Of a DNA stretch of 29,135 bases, positions 15,277 through 21,792 are shown in pieces. This stretch comes from an uncultured Collinsella sp. (GTDB lineage: Bacteria; Actinomycetota; Coriobacteriia; Coriobacteriales; Coriobacteriaceae), in assembly GCA_900549215.1 (NCBI GenBank), contig URNJ01000003.1:1-29135 (forward strand). Reading direction: 5' to 3'. A program made the position numbers and the translations under genes. The notes under the pieces were generated by a model. It was given only the letters and a program-made list of their open reading frames with translations, was not told the origin of the DNA and did not search any database. Every line of letters begins with the position of its first letter. The stretch's first letter is position 1.

Positions 15277-15385
15277 TGGGGGACAGGTTAATCTGCACCA
15301 TTTTGGTGCAAAGGGGACAGGTCTGGCAGTTGGCAGTTAGGGACGTTCCTTTTCTGCCGGCAGCTAGGGACAGCCCCCAGTGCCG
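15277..15385. repeat. GGGGACAG-family compound repeat
   Basis: It starts GGGGGACAGGTTAAT, then a perfect hairpin TGCACCA-TTT-TGGTGCA (15294-15310), then AAGGGGACAG. A second unit follows with CTGGCAGTTGGCAG..CTGCCGGCAG and two AGGGAC motifs (15339 and 15366), and GGGACAGCCCCC closes it. At least four GGGAC(A/G) motifs occur in 109 bp. It separates the foldase gene from the EIIA gene and ends 3 nt before the EIIA stop. Confidence 0.75.
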
Positions 15386-15388
15386 ACT

Positions 15389-15856
15389 TTAGAAGTGGCG
15401 ACGGATGGCGTCGACCATGCCCTGAGATGTGGTTTGGCCGAGCACGTCGGCCGCGGCGCCGGCGTCCATAAAGATATTCATGAGCGCCTGCAGAGCCTCG
15501 ACCTGGCCGCCCGGCTCGGCAATACCCAGATTGATGATGATCTGCGCCGGCACGGGGGCGCCCATGCCCGCCATCGCGTTGAACGTCACAGGTGCGGCGG
15601 GCTTCACCACCGCGATATAGGGCTTGGCCACAAATCCCGGATCGGTATGTGGGATGGCAATGTTGGCCGCCGGCATGGCAAGACCCGTGGGATAGGCGTC
15701 CTCGCGCGTGCGGACGGCGTCGAGCCAACCCTCGGCAATGTAGCCGCGCGGGGCAAGCTCACCCTCGAGCCGCGCAAACACCTCGCCCGGCGACACGCAC
15801 TCCCAATCAAAAAACACCAGCTCAGGCGAGAATAGCATCTCGGCGTTATCCGCCAT
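15389..15856 (-). CDS. PTS EIIA protein, fructose/galactitol (GatA-like) type
   Basis: Phosphocarrier domain of a sugar phosphotransferase system, 155 residues. The active-site region AMPAANIAIPHTDPGFV gives His70 as the phosphorylated residue, preceded by the usual EREDAYPTGL-like stretch (TREDAYPTGLA). The rest fits the EIIA-2 fold (VTFNAMAGMGAPVPAQIIINLG). The ATG at 15856 has GGAGG 5 nt upstream; the longer in-frame extension to 15970 overlaps the toxin gene. No EIIB or EIIC lies in the window, so it is an orphan that may serve a distant transporter or have a regulatory role. It follows the toxin-antitoxin pair by 65 nt. Confidence 0.88.
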   Translation of the reverse strand: MADNAEMLFSPELVFFDWECVSPGEVFARLEGELAPRGYIAEGWLDAVRTREDAYPTGLAMPAANIAIPHTDPGFVAKPYIAVVKPAAPVTFNAMAGMGAPVPAQIIINLGIAEPGGQVEALQALMNIFMDAGAAADVLGQTTSQGMVDAIRRHF

Positions 15857-15921
15857 ACTGTCCTCCAAAGTTGCACGAGGTTCACAATGCCCCATATGAT
15901 AGCGAAACGAGGCAGGCAAGG

Positions 15922-16389
15922 TTAGTCGAGGATCCCAATCGTCTCGAGAGCGCGGGCAGGCGTCAGGCAAATTTCGGGCATCGCCTCTAGCATGCGCCGG
16001 TCGCTCGTGACCACGTAGTCAACATCTGCAGTCTCGCCCGAAGCGATGATGAGGTTGTCTTCAAGATCCGGCATGCGCTTGCCAAGCATGCGCGCCATCT
16101 CGCACTCTGCCAACGAAAGCGGAGAGGCGGTTGCCACCTGCATCATGTGCTCAATGCAGGCCCACGACGCCGAGACAAACGACACGTTAATCCCATTCAC
16201 ATTCCGCCGGGACAGACGACGAGGCAAAATATAGAACACGTCCTTTGCCGTCGTTGGCGCATACAGAAGGTCGATCTTTCCCGCCTCGGCCAGTTCAACC
16301 AGTCTTTTCGCTTCGTCGAACGCCCCTTCTTGCAGGTAATAATCGAGCCAAACGTTCGTATCTACCAAGAGATGCTTTGCCTCAATCAT
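15922..16389 (-). CDS. PIN-domain toxin-like ribonuclease (VapC-like)
   Basis: 155-residue PIN-domain protein. The acidic site is visible: Asp10 in LLVDTNVWLDYYL, the Asp108-Glu110-Asp111 cluster in MPDLEDNLIIASGE, and Asp130 in VVTSDRRML. VapC-type toxins cut RNA, often tRNA, unless held by an antitoxin. The ATG at 16389 overlaps the antitoxin stop as ATGA, the typical coupled layout. The partner is RelB/DinJ-like, not the more usual VapB type. Toxicity is inferred from family and arrangement. Confidence 0.85.
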   Translation of the reverse strand: MIEAKHLLVDTNVWLDYYLQEGAFDEAKRLVELAEAGKIDLLYAPTTAKDVFYILPRRLSRRNVNGINVSFVSASWACIEHMMQVATASPLSLAECEMARMLGKRMPDLEDNLIIASGETADVDYVVTSDRRMLEAMPEICLTPARALETIGILD

Positions 16390-16730
16390 CGGCAATTCGC
16401 CTCGATGTCGGCAATCATCGCGTCATACATATCATCTCGTACGGCATCCCAGTTTTCCGCCGAAGATTCTGCCGATGCGAAATCCGACGCACTTAGCCCC
16501 AACGAGGAAAAAGCTAGGCCACACCCCTGCTCGGCCAGGCTCTCCGCACGGGGCGCCCCGCGCTTATCCGCCACCATAAATCCCGGCAACGCTTGATGCT
16601 CGACAAGATAGACCCAAAGCGCGCGAATAGCATCGCTCGCCCCCAATCCATTGCGAGTTAGGACCGCGTCGCCACCAGCCTTGAGCATAGGATCGATTCG
16701 TGTGTTGAGCTGCACCGTTGCTGTACCCAT
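16386..16730 (-). CDS. RelB/DinJ-like antitoxin
   Basis: 114-residue protein whose N-terminus has the RelB/DinJ ribbon-helix-helix pattern: VQLNTRIDPMLKAGGDAVL, then NGLGASDAIRALWVYLVEHQALP. This region should dimerise and bind DNA. The C-terminal part, rich in Ala, Ser and Asp/Glu, should wrap the toxin. AGAGGAG precedes the ATG by 6 nt. It is first in the operon and its stop overlaps the toxin start by 4 nt. Autoregulation is likely, with the palindrome CTGCTAGCAG between promoter and Shine-Dalgarno. Confidence 0.85.
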   Translation of the reverse strand: MGTATVQLNTRIDPMLKAGGDAVLTRNGLGASDAIRALWVYLVEHQALPGFMVADKRGAPRAESLAEQGCGLAFSSLGLSASDFASAESSAENWDAVRDDMYDAMIADIEANCR

Positions 16731-16746
16731 AGCGGCTCCTCTCTAC

Positions 16747-16782
16747 CTGCTAGCAGTATAGCAAACATTAAAGGCCACACAA
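16747..16782 (-). promoter_or_regulatory. Promoter and possible operator of the toxin-antitoxin operon
   Basis: On the minus strand TTGTGT (16782-16777), 16 bp, then TATACT (16760-16755). The 10 bp palindrome CTGCTAGCAG (16747-16756) overlaps the downstream edge of the -10, as expected for an autorepressor site. Confidence 0.55.
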
Positions 16783-16783
16783 A

Positions 16784-16813
16784 AGGGCCCCGCCCACACA
16801 CGGGCGGAGCCCT
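16784..16813 (-). terminator. Hairpin upstream of the toxin-antitoxin promoter
   Basis: AGGGCCCCGCCC (16784-16795) pairs with GGGCGGAGCCCT (16802-16813) with one mismatch. Reading leftward it is followed by TTTTG, so it may end leftward transcription coming from the segment beyond 16996. Confidence 0.5.
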
Positions 16814-16879
16814 ATCGGATTTCTTGGGATGGAAATGACACCCGTCACGTTATCCAGAGTCCAAAATCAATGAGCCTAT

Positions 16880-16925
16880 AAAGCTGAGGGGGCTCATGTG
16901 ATTCCATAAGCCCCCTCAGCTTTTT
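16880..16925. terminator. 15 bp stem hairpin with T run
   Basis: AAAGCTGAGGGGGCT (16880-16894) pairs perfectly with 16909-16923, and TTTTT extends to 16925 on the plus strand. No plus-strand gene lies just upstream, so it either marks an unseen short transcript or works leftward for the gene ending at 16996. Confidence 0.65.
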
Positions 16926-16995
16926 CGATAGTTAAGTCACAACAGCGCTTCGTCATTAACAAACACAAGCTGTCTCATTTTCCCACTTCTGCCCT

Positions 16996-17250
16996 TTAGG
17001 CCCAATACGGAATATACCTTCGATATTTGGCGCCCGCATCCTCATCCTCTTCCTTTATCAATGCCTCTTCTAGGCACTCTCTGATTAGACGAGACATCGC
17101 CACCGTGTTTTTCTTTTCATCGGAAAGTCCGAAACGCTCTCGCAGCGACTGATTGCTCATCGACTCGCCTTGGGCGTGCAAAAGATAAGCATGCCAGTAC
17201 ACAGCATTTTTTCGTTCGCTTTTTTCATTCGAGTATATGGGCAATCGCAA
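16996..17250 (-). pseudogene. C-terminal remnant of an AlbA_2/Schlafen-type ATP-binding protein
   Basis: 84 codons whose sequence matches the C-terminal winged-helix end I associate with COG2865-like ATP-binding proteins (AlbA_2 domain): AVYWHAYLLHAQGE, MSNQSLRERFGL, SRLIRECLEEALIK, then AGAKYRRYIPYWA. The catalytic and AlbA_2 parts, normally several hundred residues upstream, are missing, and no homologous frame was found between 17251 and 17746. The first possible start is a TTG with no Shine-Dalgarno sequence. It looks like the stub left after a deletion or replacement at the edge of the AT-richer segment. A functional small protein is less likely. Confidence 0.55.
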
Positions 17251-17281
17251 TAGAGCGTCACGAGCGTTCCCAGCCCGCCCT

Positions 17282-17299
17282 CACTCTTATTTGATAACA
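17282..17299. promoter_or_regulatory. TTTGAT-motif copy (diverged)
   Basis: CACTCTTATTTGATAACA matches the copy at 20964 at 13 of 18 positions. It lies 32 bp upstream of the AlbA_2 remnant. Confidence 0.35.
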
Positions 17300-17657
17300 A
17301 GATGTTAAATAGACGACAAATAGAATTGTGCACAATTTGAAGCTGAAGGCCAAGTTTTTCTAGTCATTTTCCCAGATAATCTCAATGCTGGAAGCTTTGT
17401 TCTCTGCAAAAGAGTCGACTGCCGTAATTGACAGGCAAGAAGATATGGCCCCGGTGTCAAAAGGAACTCAAGCAGCAGGGAATGTAATTAAACCAGCAAC
17501 TATCGCCAAGCAAATGGGCGTTGTCCTTATCCAGCATCATGTCCTTCGAACAAATCGAGCGGCAGCGGCACAGCAACGAAAAACACAGCTGGCAAACAGT
17601 GGCGCAGCGGCACTCCATTTTTATGTATTTCTGAAATTTCCGAAAAAGCCAGAATCT

Positions 17658-17675
17658 CATTAGCATTTGATAATG
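17658..17675. promoter_or_regulatory. TTTGAT-motif palindrome upstream of the Crp/Fnr-type gene
   Basis: CATTAGCATTTGATAATG is a near-perfect 18 bp palindrome (CATTA..CA/TG..TAATG). It is followed directly by the C10 tract. Its centre is 47 bp from the next copy. Confidence 0.5.
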
Positions 17676-17685
17676 CCCCCCCCCC
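17676..17685. repeat. Homopolymer tract of ten C
   Basis: Ten consecutive C between two motif copies, about 61 bp before the start of the Crp/Fnr-type gene. Slippage here would change the spacing of the two sites. A sequencing error in tract length is also possible. Confidence 0.9.
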
Positions 17686-17704
17686 GATGGCGTATCTTAT
17701 TCTT

Positions 17705-17722
17705 GGTTAGCATTTGTTAACG
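17705..17722. promoter_or_regulatory. TTTGAT-motif copy next to the Crp/Fnr-type gene start
   Basis: GGTTAGCATTTGTTAACG keeps the palindromic frame (GTTA..CA/TG..TAAC). It lies 24 bp before the GTG at 17747, a position suited to autorepression. Confidence 0.45.
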
Positions 17723-17746
17723 ATATCTGCCCGTTGGAGCGATTCC

Positions 17747-18313
17747 GTGTCCCTGGATCCGAATTTTTTCTGTCAGTACGCCCCGTGCGACAACCAAAAC
17801 CTATTAGCCGAGCTAGTGGCAATGGCTTCAATCCAGCAATTTCAAAAAAGAGAAATTATCCTTGAAATGGGTACCCAACAAAAATGGTTTTACCTTTTAA
17901 AACAGGGGGTAGCCTGTTCGTATTCTCTACAAAGCGATGGTTCGGAAATCACTGACTGCATAATGGCGGAGCCGGGCATGCCTGTAATGCCTAGCCCCGA
18001 GTTTGACATTCCATCCCCGACTTATATTGAAGCTTTAACAGACTGCACGCTCGTTCTTCTCAAGATAAGCGATGTTCAAAATAAAGCCCAATATAATCCA
18101 GGACTTGCAACTCTCATTAACCGATATCTATCAAGGGCTTGGCACGATCATTATAAAACCGAATCCGCACTTAGGCTGTTGCCGGCTCGTGACCGCTACA
18201 AATGGTTTCTCGAGGAGTATCCGGGGGTTATCGACAGGGTCCCCCATTCGCGCATCTCATCATTTTTGGGCATGTCACCAATTACGCTTTCACGCGTAAG
18301 GGCAAACATATAG
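17747..18313 (+). CDS. Crp/Fnr-family transcriptional regulator
   Basis: 188-residue regulator with an N-terminal cyclic-nucleotide-binding-like beta-barrel (FQKREIILEMGTQQKWFYLLKQG...) and a C-terminal helix-turn-helix (RISSFLGMSPITLSRVR, about 168-184). It ends almost at the recognition helix, as in short Crp-like regulators of anaerobes. The barrel lacks the RxS phosphate-binding motif of true CRP, and no FNR-type Cys cluster is seen, so the effector is unknown. The GTG at 17747 was chosen because GGAG lies 8 nt upstream; a TTG at 17714 is in frame but lies inside a motif copy. It is the only plus-strand gene in the accessory segment and the best candidate to bind the repeated motif. Confidence 0.82.
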   Translation: MSLDPNFFCQYAPCDNQNLLAELVAMASIQQFQKREIILEMGTQQKWFYLLKQGVACSYSLQSDGSEITDCIMAEPGMPVMPSPEFDIPSPTYIEALTDCTLVLLKISDVQNKAQYNPGLATLINRYLSRAWHDHYKTESALRLLPARDRYKWFLEEYPGVIDRVPHSRISSFLGMSPITLSRVRANI

Positions 18314-18323
18314 CAACGAGAAA

Positions 18324-18842
18324 CTATTTCCTTTTACGTTTAATCTCAACGGTTATTGCTGAGCCGCATTCAGGACAAAAGTTGATCTCTCTACTGTATG
18401 CAATCCTACACTTCTTGCAATAACGCCATATGTCGCCCATATCAATAGGACTACCGCATATTTCACAGAATTGAGCATCTATCTCATTTTTTGCGCCGCA
18501 GCATTCACACTCGATCTCATCGCAACAATTGGGACGTTTTTTCATTGGAGGGACCGGACAAGGATGACGTCTAGGCACCAAATCTTCAATTTGGGCATAG
18601 CAGAGGCGCTGGCTCTCTTTGATGTTTATCAGCATGCCGATTCGATGCTCAATACTCGACCGTATTTCATCTTCGCCCTCGCTTTTAACGATATCGTCGC
18701 ATAACGCATCCACTAGAACCTGATAGTCATCTTCAAGTCTTCGCGCCTCTTCTTCAAGATCATAGATCAACTCAATGCGCGGCGTGGATCGTTCACCCGC
18801 ATCAAGATGGAATGGCTCATGGTCAACTGGCAGCAGTGGCAT
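18324..18842 (-). CDS. Zinc-ribbon protein of unknown function
   Basis: 172 residues. The N-terminal two thirds are acidic and helical, possibly a coiled coil (RIELIYDLEEEARRLEDDYQ). The C-terminus has two zinc ribbons: CECCGAKNEIDAQFCEICG (about 113-131) and YCKKCRIAYSREINFCPECG (about 141-160). A very basic end follows (EIKRKRK). No membrane segment or signal is seen. AGGAGG precedes the ATG. It converges on the Crp/Fnr-type gene with only 10 bp between them and no obvious terminator. I do not recognise the family beyond the ribbons. Confidence 0.7.
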   Translation of the reverse strand: MPLLPVDHEPFHLDAGERSTPRIELIYDLEEEARRLEDDYQVLVDALCDDIVKSEGEDEIRSSIEHRIGMLINIKESQRLCYAQIEDLVPRRHPCPVPPMKKRPNCCDEIECECCGAKNEIDAQFCEICGSPIDMGDIWRYCKKCRIAYSREINFCPECGSAITVEIKRKRK

Positions 18843-18897
18843 ATTATCCTCCTCTTAGCTTGCTGGCCAACTATCGCAATCAATCACTAACCAGCCA

Positions 18898-19014
18898 TTA
18901 TCGCCGAAAGGCGATGGCGTTCTGGTCCCCCACATGCAGCACCTCGGCAGACATAACAAGTCTCTGCGCCACAGCGACATCATCTGCCTTGTGTCGCGTA
19001 TTAAGGTCTTTCAT
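18898..19014 (-). CDS. Possible 38-residue small ORF
   Basis: Reading begins MKDLNTRHKADDVAVAQRLV and ends AIAFRR. The frame is open from the TAG stop of the upstream membrane-protein gene and is in phase with it, and its composition looks protein-like. The ribosome site is weak (GGATGA). It could be a small protein, a readthrough tail of the upstream gene or decayed coding DNA. No family is recognised. Confidence 0.25.
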   Translation of the reverse strand: MKDLNTRHKADDVAVAQRLVMSAEVLHVGDQNAIAFRR

Positions 19015-19038
19015 TTCATCCGCGTAATCTCGACACAG

Positions 19039-19695
19039 CTACTTGCGGCCTCCGTTACGAATTTCCCAGTATTTAATGTCGTCCAACGTTTCTTGGATCC
19101 GATCCATCTTGGCATCACGCAATAAATTATCAATCTCGTCACTGCAATCAGATCTTGTGCTTCTGCTCGATATTGACCGCGTCGTTCCTGAATCGGAGAA
19201 CAGCTCGCTAAAGAACTCGCCCGGAGCTGCAACGATCGCTAAGAATCCCATTGCCCAGAACAAGACACAAATCAGCCTTACAAACCAGCCATATCCGTTT
19301 TCAAAGGCAAATTGACCGCCAAAAATAACCGCTCCGCAAAATGACGCAATGGGCATAAGCAGGTCTCCAATGAAATGCCCTGGACCGAACATAACGTAGC
19401 AAATATAAACTGAATAAGAGGGATTGACGAAAACCATAATCGAGACTGCGCTCATAGCCGCCAACACCAATAGGGGACTCTTCCAGCACAGCGAACAAGT
19501 CAATACCACAAGCCCAAGATATACAAGCACTATCCAAAATGCGATGGTTGAGGTTTTGGGAGATTCCGCCCATCCGCCCCAAAAGCCCGACACAGCATAC
19601 TGCGCCGCCGCCCCATTGGATGAAACGACCGAAGCAATGTATACAACCATTGCTCCAAATATAAAAATTGCTATTAAATCGATTGCTTTTCTCAT
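19039..19695 (-). CDS. Multi-pass membrane protein of unknown function
   Basis: 218 residues with about five membrane segments: 5-25 (IDLIAIFIFGAMVVYIASVV), about 50-68, 72-90, 95-125 and 138-158. The last ~55 residues are polar, with a Ser/Arg/Thr stretch (SGTTRSISSRSTRSD) and an acidic helix, and are probably cytoplasmic. AGGGG lies 4 nt before the ATG. No family or catalytic motif is recognised. It lies on the same strand as the zinc-ribbon gene but 196 bp upstream of it. It is AT-richer than the flanking housekeeping genes. Confidence 0.65.
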   Translation of the reverse strand: MRKAIDLIAIFIFGAMVVYIASVVSSNGAAAQYAVSGFWGGWAESPKTSTIAFWIVLVYLGLVVLTCSLCWKSPLLVLAAMSAVSIMVFVNPSYSVYICYVMFGPGHFIGDLLMPIASFCGAVIFGGQFAFENGYGWFVRLICVLFWAMGFLAIVAAPGEFFSELFSDSGTTRSISSRSTRSDCSDEIDNLLRDAKMDRIQETLDDIKYWEIRNGGRK

Positions 19696-20112
19696 TTTAC
19701 CCCTATCCGCAAATATCGCTTTTTTCTAGCGTCCTATAGTCTTTTGGCCGCTATTGGCTACTTTGTTTAGATTTCGGCCTCCAGCAGACATGAAAAAAGC
19801 CATACCCTAACGGCGCTCACGACAAAGACCGCTTGCCCACATCAAGTCAAAATGAATCACGGTCAACCGAAGACAGTGACATACCCATATCCTTCGCTTG
19901 GCCTCTAGCATCGATCACTTGTCACTTAACCTAAGTCTTTCCAGAAGCCAATGGCGACCGGATAACGTTGGCTTGAAGCTCGCTGACAAGATTAACGAAA
20001 TCACCGGGTGTCCAAATTAAATCGGGCACCCGGCTACCAGTATCCTTATATTTTTACGGCCCAGCCATGCATTTCAGTCATCAATAAACACCGTATCGCT
20101 ATCTAATGCAGC
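19696..20112. other. 417 bp intergenic region
   Basis: No gene is supported. A hairpin at 20004-20033 is described separately. A 32-codon minus-strand frame (19931-20029, ending SPLASGKT) has protein-like composition and may be a decayed gene end. The rest shows nothing recognisable. Confidence 0.5.
20004..20033 (-). terminator. Hairpin downstream of the 20113-20788 gene pair
   Basis: CCGGGTGTCC (20004-20013) pairs with GGGCACCCGG (20024-20033), one T-G wobble and a 10-base AT-rich loop. It lies 79 nt past the leftward stop at 20113. The T stretch after it is poor (TGATTTCG). Confidence 0.5.
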
Positions 20113-20439
20113 CTAGACTATGCTCCTAATTGCACCCTCCGCTTGGGACAGGAGCCCTTTCATCTTTTTCTTTTGCATCCACCCGTTTACGCCCGTCAAA
20201 TCGGATTCACCCAAGAGAGCATCGCCCATCCACCCCTCAAGCACAATTTCCCTTTCGCCAAAAGCAATCGTAAAATTGCGCTGCAGCATCAGTACGCCGT
20301 CGCCCTTCGACCAACAAGGTTCACCCTTAATTAGTTTCTGTTGAAAACCGGCGCCTTCAATGATGCTCTTCCAGATCTCTAAGACTCTTGGCGTATCAAT
20401 TTGACCGTGCGCGCAAATCGTTACTGTTGTCCTCGGCAT
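20113..20439 (-). CDS. Small hypothetical protein
   Basis: 108 residues, with no membrane segment or signal. It looks like a compact alpha/beta domain (TVTICAHGQIDTPRVLEIWKSII, then GVLMLQRNFTIAFGEREIVLEGW) with a basic C-terminal helix. No family is recognised. The ATG at 20439 has AGGGG 6 nt upstream; a longer in-frame version to 20496 would overlap the upstream gene. It follows the zinc-ribbon membrane protein gene by 13 nt, so the two form an operon. Confidence 0.6.
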   Translation of the reverse strand: MPRTTVTICAHGQIDTPRVLEIWKSIIEGAGFQQKLIKGEPCWSKGDGVLMLQRNFTIAFGEREIVLEGWMGDALLGESDLTGVNGWMQKKKMKGLLSQAEGAIRSIV

Positions 20440-20452
20440 CTCAAGCCCCTTC

Positions 20453-20788
20453 TTATTGACCCAACTCTTGACCACAGTTCGGACAGTGCTTTGCATCTCC
20501 TATGATTCGAGTTTGGCAATAAGGACATACTTTGCCTTTGTTCCGTTGCGAATCAATATCAACAACATTCTTGGATGTATAGCGCACGCTTATAAATAGA
20601 AGCGCGCCAACAATCAGTAAAACAAATCCGATTCCAATAATTGCCAAAACCGAAAGCTCCATGCTGGTAAGAGGAGCTTTAAATGTATAACGATGAGATA
20701 GCATCGCTTTTGTTATAAGCCCGTAGACCAGCGCAAAAAGCCCCAAGCCAAGTGACAGCAATGCAACGGTTTCTTTTTTTGGTTTCAT
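20453..20788 (-). CDS. Small membrane protein with C-terminal zinc ribbon
   Basis: 111 residues: two membrane segments (LLSLGLGLFALVYGLI at about 10-25 and LAIIGIGFVLLIVGALLFI at about 45-63), then a cytoplasmic zinc ribbon (CPYCQTRIIGDAKHCPNCG at about 87-105). The ATG at 20788 follows GGAGGGTGGA. An A7 run lies at codons 3-5. It is first in a two-gene operon. A TTTGAT-motif copy lies about 176 bp upstream. Function unknown. Confidence 0.65.
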   Translation of the reverse strand: MKPKKETVALLSLGLGLFALVYGLITKAMLSHRYTFKAPLTSMELSVLAIIGIGFVLLIVGALLFISVRYTSKNVVDIDSQRNKGKVCPYCQTRIIGDAKHCPNCGQELGQ

Positions 20789-20963
20789 TAGATCCACCCT
20801 CCAGTCAGGCAACCAACCCGTCAAATCTCGCAATCGACATGACTCCCACCGTTCAAATTTCTAGAAAACATGGTGGCTTTGATGCCATAGCCCTCGTTTG
20901 GGCTCGAAATCAAACACGAAATTATTTAGGCAAACTTTATTATCCACACTGGAAACAAACAGG

Positions 20964-20981
20964 CATTAGCATTTGATAACG
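20964..20981. promoter_or_regulatory. TTTGAT-motif palindrome upstream of the zinc-ribbon membrane protein operon
   Basis: CATTAGCATTTGATAACG, followed by CCCC. It differs from the copy at 17658 at one base in 18, and the identity continues through GCCCC. Confidence 0.5.
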
Positions 20982-21078
20982 CCCCTGCGGCATCTGAGCA
21001 ACAACCGCACTAGCAGCAAACGGCTCAATCTGAGCAAAAAGAGGATGCGGACTGGTGAACAATTTATACTTTAATGTG

Positions 21079-21118
21079 TGCCGGGCTCGTGACAATGATG
21101 TTTGTCACGAGCCCGGCA
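21079..21118. terminator. Perfect 16 bp hairpin downstream of the lipoprotein gene
   Basis: TGCCGGGCTCGTGACA (21079-21094) pairs perfectly with 21103-21118 around an 8-base loop. No T run follows on either strand. It may be a weak terminator or an RNA-stabilising stem for the leftward gene ending at 21172. Confidence 0.55.
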
Positions 21119-21171
21119 TGGTATTCATCTATGGCATTCCCCATCTTCACACGGTCGGCGTGTCTTAGCTC

Positions 21172-21558
21172 TCATTCTCTCGTATACGTTTCGTTGTTGA
21201 TAACAAGCTCATCCCCATTGAGAAAATAGAGCCTATCATCCGCCTCTTCAGCTTCCTCTTTGCTGCTGGCTTTCTTCCAATGTTGAGAGCTGATATTTCC
21301 TTGACTGCTACTTAGAACCAATGTCTCGTCTTCTTGAATCGTATAGCGATCGCAGCTTTCCAGCCACGCACCGTTATAGGTAAAAGGAACCGAACAATCA
21401 CCATTCTCATCAAATTGGAGAATTTCGTCTCCGTCGTCGTTTGCCCAAGTTCCAACAATCGACTTCTCACCACATCCAACTAGACCAATCAGCGGGACAG
21501 AAGCCGCGGCAACGGCCATTTTAATTGCTGTTCGTCTCGAAAATAATTGTGCACCCAT
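21172..21558 (-). CDS. Small secreted lipoprotein, Tat-like signal
   Basis: 128 residues. The N-terminus has SRRTAIKMAVAAASVPLIGLVGC: twin arginines, a hydrophobic stretch and a lipobox with Cys near residue 29. The mature part is a small beta-rich acidic domain (SIVGTWANDDGDEILQFDENGDC, i.e. VGTW...ILQFDENG), similar in style to lipocalin-like or DUF5640-type domains that begin IVGTW. The ligand is unknown. GGGAG precedes the ATG at 21558. Two TTTGAT-motif copies lie 33 and 71 bp upstream. Confidence 0.7.
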   Translation of the reverse strand: MGAQLFSRRTAIKMAVAAASVPLIGLVGCGEKSIVGTWANDDGDEILQFDENGDCSVPFTYNGAWLESCDRYTIQEDETLVLSSSQGNISSQHWKKASSKEEAEEADDRLYFLNGDELVINNETYTRE

Positions 21559-21590
21559 CTTTGCTCCCAACAGACAGCACCCGTACAAAA

Positions 21591-21605
21591 GATAATTTGA
21601 TTATC
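21591..21605. promoter_or_regulatory. TTTGAT-motif copy, proximal to the lipoprotein gene
   Basis: GATAATTTGATTATC is a perfect palindrome with a three-base centre, followed by CCC. It is 41 bp from the next copy. Confidence 0.5.
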
Positions 21606-21628
21606 CCCATAAGATTATTTAGCGCATT

Positions 21629-21646
21629 ATCATTTGATTATGGTCC
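21629..21646. promoter_or_regulatory. TTTGAT-motif copy, distal to the lipoprotein gene
   Basis: CATTATCATTTGATTATG has the symmetric layout CAT.ATCA..TGAT.ATG. It matches the copy at 17658 at 16 of 18 bases. Confidence 0.5.
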
Positions 21647-21792
21647 GACGTATCCCGAGCATAAAGAAGAGCAAATGGCTCTATTAGGCTAAATTAATCT
21701 CTTGCCGGATCGCGCCTCTTGGCGAAGCAATTGGACTATGAACATCAAGCTGTGGCAATCGTTTGCCTCAAACAACGTAGATCGCAATGCAT

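Larger units (their letters stand above)
17251..17746. other. 496 bp intergenic region, AT-rich, with repeated palindromic motif
   Basis: No convincing gene. Short open frames on both strands (such as 17385-17663) lack ribosome sites and family resemblance. The region contains three copies of the TTTGAT motif (17282, 17658, 17705) and a C10 tract. It may include decayed coding DNA upstream of the AlbA_2 remnant. Confidence 0.6.
20789..21171. other. 383 bp intergenic region
   Basis: Holds a TTTGAT-motif copy (20964) and a 16 bp hairpin (21079-21118). No gene is supported; the frame extending the 20453 gene to 20833 lacks a better start. Confidence 0.6.

Noticed and set aside
17385..17663. 92-codon plus-strand frame in the AT-rich intergenic region
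   Set aside because: No ribosome site, no recognisable domain, and it overlaps an equally implausible frame on the other strand.
19931..20029. 32-codon minus-strand frame ending SPLASGKT
   Set aside because: Protein-like composition, but it has a GTG start without a ribosome site and overlaps a hairpin; at best a decayed gene end.
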